The position numbers were made by a program, and so were the translations under genes. Under the pieces are notes generated by a model. That model had not been told where the DNA came from. It saw only the letters and a program-made list of their open reading frames with translations, and made no database searches. Positions 59,926 through 64,000 of a DNA stretch of 64,000 nt are shown in pieces. Within the stretch, counting starts at the first letter, position 1; each line of letters opens with the position of its first letter. The stretch comes from an uncultured Prevotellaceae bacterium (GTDB lineage Bacteria; Bacteroidota; Bacteroidia; Bacteroidales; Muribaculaceae): contig CAMYUW010000007.1 in NCBI GenBank assembly GCA_947302275.1, positions 1 through 64,000 of the forward strand, written 5' to 3'.

Positions 59926-62651
59926 ATCTTGATGTTCATTTCCAGTCCGAAGTAAGGAGTTACATGACGGCGAATGGTTGTGCCACGGCTGTCATAATCG
60001 GGCGTATAGTCCCACAACTTGTTACAGAACATGGCGATGTGAAGACGGTCATCAAAGAGTTTCTTGGTCACCTTCATGTTCAGGTTCATGGCAAAGGGCA
60101 CACGGTTTTTCTCGAATTGTGATGACGAGTAGTCCCTGACGAGCCAACGCAGGTACAAGTCGTCGGCATCACTGGCCTGCCAGTCATGGATACTGCCGTC
60201 CGGGGCAATATACTGAACCGGATAGTTGCTGACTTCCTTGCGCTGGGAAGAGGTAAACCACAAGCATTGCGCCGAAATGGAGAAACCCAATTTGAAGCGC
60301 GGCACATCGGTGTCGAGCGTGAAATTGGTATTGAACGATTCCCTCACCGAGCCGTCATCGTCGGCATACAGTCCCACATATTGGATCTGTCGGTTGTCAA
60401 TCACCTGGCTGGGACGGTATGAATCCACAATGGAGTTGTTGTAGGTGGTGCGAAAATATGCCCCGTTGATGGTCAGGCGTGTCAAGATGACAGGGAAGCG
60501 CTTAGTTTCAAGGGTATATTCGATGCCTTCCTTCAAAGTCATGCTGCCGTTGGTGTAATTGCCATAGCCTGCCAACTCGTTAATCGTCGTAAAAGGCAAG
60601 TCGCTGAGAAGGGGTTGACCCGTCAGGCTGGCGGCATCGATTCCGCTGGCATCATATTGCTTGTATTGATAGGTCTGATAGTAAGATTGCATTCGGAATC
60701 CCGATGTCATCTTCTCGCGAAAAGCGGTCACAGCCAAACGGTTACCCCCGACGTTAATATCGATTGACACCTCTTTCTTGAGGTTGCGGGCAGGTTCAAG
60801 GGCGGTGTTGCGGGGATTAACGATATAGGTCATCAGGTTGATGCGACGGTAATCGGGATTATCGTGGTAGTAATTCAACTGGATAAAGTCGATGTAAAGC
60901 AAATCGGGAAACAGTTGTTCCATGGTGGGCATCTTGGTGTGCTGGCCAATGCCCGCAGAGATGCGGATGAAAGTTGGCTGGCCGAATAACGACAATCGGG
61001 GCAACGAGTAGCCGACATTGACACGCGGGTCCCAATAGAGTTTGCCAGTCATCTTGTAATCCGAGTCCAGGTTCAACAGCGTTGTGCCGCGTACGCCGGC
61101 CGTCAGTTCCAGCGAACCGATTGAGGTGGGCCATTTGATGTTTTCCTCGGCATAGGCCGACAAGCGATGATTAGCAGGAATTTCCTTGAGGGAGCGTTGA
61201 CGGGACGAGATACCTGTATAAACGGGGGTCGTCGGGTCAAACACCTGGCCGCGCCCCAGATTCTTATCCAAATTCCAGTCGGCACCCAACAGCAGTGAGT
61301 TGGACACGATGTTGTTGGGAATCTGCACACGGGCGTTCAGTTTGACAAAGGCATTCAATGGTTTGCCCTCCACCTCATGGTGGCCGATGTATCTAAAAGG
61401 CAGGATATAGGCATCATTCTCTCCCTCTTCCTTTGACAAGGGGGCAACGGTCATGCGTGACAGCTGTACCAGGCGTGTGCGTTCAATCAGATCGTTCTCA
61501 ATCGAGGTAGAGACTGTCAACTCTGCCGACTTGAGCCACGAATTCTGTTTGCTCTTGTAATGCAAGGCGTTCAACAGGGCATAGCGGTTGTAACTCGACC
61601 GATAAGAGTCTTCGGCGCTATAGGTCTGGTCGATGTCTTCCTTGTCGTTATCGAGCGACCTGGAGAAGTCAATATTGGATGAAAGGGCAAGACTGTAATC
61701 CGTCCTCTCCCAGCGCTTCTGCAGGCGGGTGGAGAGGGTCACGCGTTTATAGTTCTCCAATCGGTTGCGCGGGTCGGCTTTGGCATCAAGGTAATCGGCA
61801 CTTACATTTAGAGTCAAGTGGTGTCGCTCCCATTCAAAATCCTTGGCGGCATACAGCAATTTGGAGCCCATGTCGGCTTTTAGGCGGAATTTCATGTCGT
61901 GGCCACCACGGCGCCGTTCAATCTTCACCAGTCCGCTGGTCAAGTCACCATATTCTACCGACGGAATACCTCGCACGATCTCGACACTCTCGATGTCGTC
62001 GGTCGAGATGCCACGCATGTCAACACCAGCATTGGTGTTGTCTCGACTGGTGGCCATATCGTCCCAAGCCCCAGCAATATACTGCATATTGGCACCTGTC
62101 GAGATGGGCGCGCCATCGATAATGAAACTGGTTCCTAGCGAGGAAGTGGCATAGTTGCTGTTGCCCGTCGAAATCTCTCGGAGGTGGATGTTGTTGGGCG
62201 TGCTCAGTGACGGGTCGATGCTGCGGCCGCCGGGAATCAGCTCCAGCAGATCGGAGAAACTCGATGGCTGCAAGTGCTCCATGGCGTGTTTCTCGATCTT
62301 GGATGATGTCGTCAGGCCACGGTTCTCCTGAGCCGTCACAACCACTTCACCCAGTTGGCTCACCTCGGCTTGCAACAAGTAACGCCCGTCGGCTGAGGGC
62401 GAGGTTACAAGGGGCTTATAACCGATAGAGGAAATCCTTAACAGGACCTCATTATTTTTAGGTATGGAGAAGGTGCCGTCAGCTTGAGTGACAGTTATTG
62501 CTTTGCCCTGTCTGACATCAGTAATGGTAGCGCCAATGACTGGCTCCAAGGTCTCGGCATCGAGCACGGTACCATGGATGACTAGCTGAGCATCAGCGAT
62601 TTGTGCAGTCAGAAGCGACAGGGTCAGTATGATGAATCTAATCAGTTGCAT
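59922..62651 (-). CDS. TonB-dependent receptor with carboxypeptidase-regulatory-like N-terminus
   Basis: 909 residues from MQLIRFIILTLSLLTAQIAD (start 62649-62651); a start 11 residues earlier would precede the signal peptide and is rejected. After the signal peptide comes a CarboxypepD_reg-like domain (VIHGTVLDAETLEPVIGATI, about 22-100), then the plug (LIPGGRSIDPSLSTPNNIHL; ESVEIVRGIPSVEYGDLTSG, about 115-235) and a 22-strand-type barrel ending VTPYFGLEMNIKI. Imports an unknown ligand across the outer membrane using TonB energy. No SusD partner is present, so it is not a standard glycan system. Heads the operon ending with the M16 peptidase. Confidence 0.92.
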   Translation of the reverse strand: MQLIRFIILTLSLLTAQIADAQLVIHGTVLDAETLEPVIGATITDVRQGKAITVTQADGTFSIPKNNEVLLRISSIGYKPLVTSPSADGRYLLQAEVSQLGEVVVTAQENRGLTTSSKIEKHAMEHLQPSSFSDLLELIPGGRSIDPSLSTPNNIHLREISTGNSNYATSSLGTSFIIDGAPISTGANMQYIAGAWDDMATSRDNTNAGVDMRGISTDDIESVEIVRGIPSVEYGDLTSGLVKIERRRGGHDMKFRLKADMGSKLLYAAKDFEWERHHLTLNVSADYLDAKADPRNRLENYKRVTLSTRLQKRWERTDYSLALSSNIDFSRSLDNDKEDIDQTYSAEDSYRSSYNRYALLNALHYKSKQNSWLKSAELTVSTSIENDLIERTRLVQLSRMTVAPLSKEEGENDAYILPFRYIGHHEVEGKPLNAFVKLNARVQIPNNIVSNSLLLGADWNLDKNLGRGQVFDPTTPVYTGISSRQRSLKEIPANHRLSAYAEENIKWPTSIGSLELTAGVRGTTLLNLDSDYKMTGKLYWDPRVNVGYSLPRLSLFGQPTFIRISAGIGQHTKMPTMEQLFPDLLYIDFIQLNYYHDNPDYRRINLMTYIVNPRNTALEPARNLKKEVSIDINVGGNRLAVTAFREKMTSGFRMQSYYQTYQYKQYDASGIDAASLTGQPLLSDLPFTTINELAGYGNYTNGSMTLKEGIEYTLETKRFPVILTRLTINGAYFRTTYNNSIVDSYRPSQVIDNRQIQYVGLYADDDGSVRESFNTNFTLDTDVPRFKLGFSISAQCLWFTSSQRKEVSNYPVQYIAPDGSIHDWQASDADDLYLRWLVRDYSSSQFEKNRVPFAMNLNMKVTKKLFDDRLHIAMFCNKLWDYTPDYDSRGTTIRRHVTPYFGLEMNIKI

Positions 62652-62663
62652 CTCAATGATTTT

Positions 62664-62717
62664 GGAGTATAAAATTACTCCCAATCACTAAGAAGCACAA
62701 TACCTAAAAATGAGGTA
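62664..62717 (-). promoter_or_regulatory. Promoter and two palindromes upstream of the TonB operon
   Basis: TTG (62698-62700), 20 bases, TAATTTTA (62670-62677) on the minus strand, one mismatch from TAnnTTTG. The -7 box lies inside palindrome GGAGTA-N6-TACTCC (62664-62681); a second palindrome TACCT-N7-AGGTA (62701-62717) abuts the -33 element. Suggests repressor or activator binding at this promoter. Confidence 0.5.
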
Positions 62718-62772
62718 TCACAATCGGGGTTTACAGTCAATCATCTCAATCAACCATAAATTTTGGCTTGCC

Positions 62773-63816
62773 CTAAAAATATTTGGTGATGTGGGCGGTG
62801 TCGAAGTTGTTCATTTCGTTGATCATGCGGACCGAGGATGCGATGATGGGATAGGCGCACAGGGCTCCGGTTCCCTCGCCGAGACGCAGACCCAGGTTGA
62901 GGATGGGCTTGGCGCGGACGATGTCGAGCATGCGGCGGTGGCCGCTCTCGTCACCGCAATGGGTGAAAATCATGTAATCCTGGGCAGCGGGATAGAGTTG
63001 AATGGCCGCAATGGCACAAGCGGTCATGATAAAACCATCGACCAGCACGACCAGGTGCTTCTCGGCGCCACGCAACATCGCGCCGATGGCAGTTACCATC
63101 TCAAAACCGCCGAAATAGCGGATGGCGTTCTCGGTCGTGTGCTCCATCGTCTCATGGTAATGCTGCAAAGCCTGGGCGAGGATTTTGCGCTTGTGCTGGA
63201 TACCTGGGCTGTCAAGACCCGCCCCTGCCCCGATGCACTCGTCGAGCGGGATGTTGCCGAACAGGCTCATCCAGATGCTGGAAGGCGAGGTGTTGGCAAT
63301 GCCCATTTCGCCGATGCACAGCACCTGGCAGCCCTCGGCGATGCAGTCATCGACCAAATCACAGCCAGTCTGTATGGCACGGTCAAACTCCTCCTGGCTC
63401 ATGGCGGGTTCGTGCAGAAAGTTGCATGTGCCACGGGCAATCTTGCGGTCGATGATGCCCTCGATATGTCTTAGGTCATAATCCACGCCAGTATCTACAA
63501 TGCGCAACTTGAAACCGTGCTGGCGGCAAAACATATTCACGCCGCCACCGCCACGAGTGAAATTGATCATCTGTTGCCAAGTAACCTCGCGAGGCGACAC
63601 GCTCACGCCCTCACGCTCGATGCCGTGGTCACCACCCAGCAGCAAGTGGCAGGGATGGTTGAGGCTAGGCGTTAAGGTCTGCTGGATGAGGCAAATCTGT
63701 AATGCCAGTTCCTCCAGGCGGCCCAATGAGCCTTTGGGTTTATTCAAGTGGTCGATTTTCTGCTGGATGGGTTCAGCCAGCGTTTTATCAGTATAGTTTA
63801 TATTGAATTGCTTCAT
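62773..63816 (-). CDS. cobT: Nicotinate-nucleotide:dimethylbenzimidazole phosphoribosyltransferase
   Basis: 347 residues. Makes alpha-ribazole phosphate, the lower-ligand precursor of cobalamin. KPKGSLGRLEELALQI near the N-terminus, LLGGDHGIEREGVS, MGIANTSPSS and the C-terminal LGLRLGEGTGALCAYPII (catalytic Glu) identify the family. On the minus strand, 14 kb from the main cobalamin cluster on the plus strand. The end of cobU lies upstream at the window edge, so a second cobalamin operon (cobU, cobT and perhaps cobS) continues outside. Confidence 0.95.
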   Translation of the reverse strand: MKQFNINYTDKTLAEPIQQKIDHLNKPKGSLGRLEELALQICLIQQTLTPSLNHPCHLLLGGDHGIEREGVSVSPREVTWQQMINFTRGGGGVNMFCRQHGFKLRIVDTGVDYDLRHIEGIIDRKIARGTCNFLHEPAMSQEEFDRAIQTGCDLVDDCIAEGCQVLCIGEMGIANTSPSSIWMSLFGNIPLDECIGAGAGLDSPGIQHKRKILAQALQHYHETMEHTTENAIRYFGGFEMVTAIGAMLRGAEKHLVVLVDGFIMTACAIAAIQLYPAAQDYMIFTHCGDESGHRRMLDIVRAKPILNLGLRLGEGTGALCAYPIIASSVRMINEMNNFDTAHITKYF

Positions 63817-63834
63817 TTTGTTCTTCAGTTGTAT

Positions 63835-63930
63835 GTTTTAAGCTGTAAGTTTTAAGTAATAATACCTTTGCCTCACTGTTTTTCAGGCGATACAAACCGT
63901 ACTAAAAACTTAAAACTTACAACTTACAAC
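63835..63930. repeat. Inverted repeat between cobU and cobT
   Basis: Perfect 14-base arms TGTAAGTTTTAAGT (63844-63857) and ACTTAAAACTTACA (63908-63921), extended by partial matches. AT-rich; could act as a terminator or processing site between the two genes, or be a common dispersed repeat. Confidence 0.55.
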
Positions 63931-64000
63931 TCTTTTATTTTCAACGGTATTCCCGAGACCATGAGGAAGACTTCGTCGGCTCGGCTGGCGATGTACTGGT
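63924..64000 (-). CDS. cobU: Adenosylcobinamide kinase/guanylyltransferase, C-terminal end only
   Basis: Only the last 24 codons are in the window: SRADEVFLMVSGIPLKIK then EL and a stop (63924-63926). The ADEVxLxVSGIPxKIK ending is typical of CobU, which phosphorylates and guanylylates adenosylcobinamide. Its position directly upstream of cobT supports this. The rest of the gene is beyond the right edge. Confidence 0.75.
   Translation of the reverse strand, partial: QYIASRADEVFLMVSGIPLKIKEL

Overview
The window looks like a chromosomal segment of a gut-type Bacteroidales bacterium (Prevotellaceae or Muribaculaceae level; the species cannot be read from it). The evidence is the recurrent Bacteroidetes promoter pattern (TTG or TTTG, a gap of about 20 bases, then TAnnTTTGC), a pyrophosphate-type phosphofructokinase, five C10 (streptopain-like) secreted peptidases with dockerin-like C-termini, families typical of the phylum (DUF4421, DUF4876, DUF6850-like) and TonB-dependent uptake. 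No rRNA, tRNA, CRISPR array, prophage or insertion sequence was seen. Both ends cut genes: a pfp fragment on the left and a cobU fragment on the right.

Layout. 1-842: 3'-truncated pfp. 1268-4154: dTDP-3-amino-3,6-dideoxyhexose operon (rmlA, two tandem ketoisomerase paralogues, aminotransferase). 4226-5687: two HU genes, one carrying a membrane anchor and a LysM-like domain. 5827-15938: housekeeping and envelope genes (D-2-hydroxyacid dehydrogenase, PAS protein, glnS, threonylcarbamoyl-AMP synthase, undecaprenyl-phosphate sugar transferase, ClC/CBS protein, PAP2 phosphatase with a barrel-like tail, fmt). 16033-32230: five tandem C10 peptidase genes, all on the minus strand, each with its own terminator and most with a clear promoter. 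32463-36622: cation diffusion facilitator, a two-gene ABC exporter and a DUF4421 protein. 36647-42468: RND tripartite efflux operon. 42534-48001: cobalamin genes cbiA, pduO-type adenosyltransferase, cbiP, cobD, cbiB; cobT and the end of cobU lie at 62773-64000 on the other strand.

48401-52660: an AT-richer DpnII-type (GATC) restriction-modification locus with dpnM, a NucS-like PD-(D/E)XK nuclease, dpnII and dpnA, plus a DpnD/PcfM-family small gene. A long, strongly folded leader precedes dpnM. Upstream of the dpnD-like gene, six GATC sites are arranged as two triplets with the same 20+10 base spacing. 52856-53815 is a hemerythrin-like/LuxR regulator. 53960-62651 is an uptake and processing operon: TonB receptor, small lipoprotein, outer-membrane barrel, DUF4876 lipoprotein, M16 peptidase.

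The most interesting points are: (1) the C10 array, where three genes carry decayed 5' ends of another C10 gene between promoter and start codon and where long identical tracts show recent exchange; (2) the DpnII locus with an extra NucS-like nuclease, a structured leader and a phased GATC array that could make its expression depend on methylation; (3) the HU-transmembrane-LysM protein; and (4) the asymmetric pair of sugar ketoisomerases.
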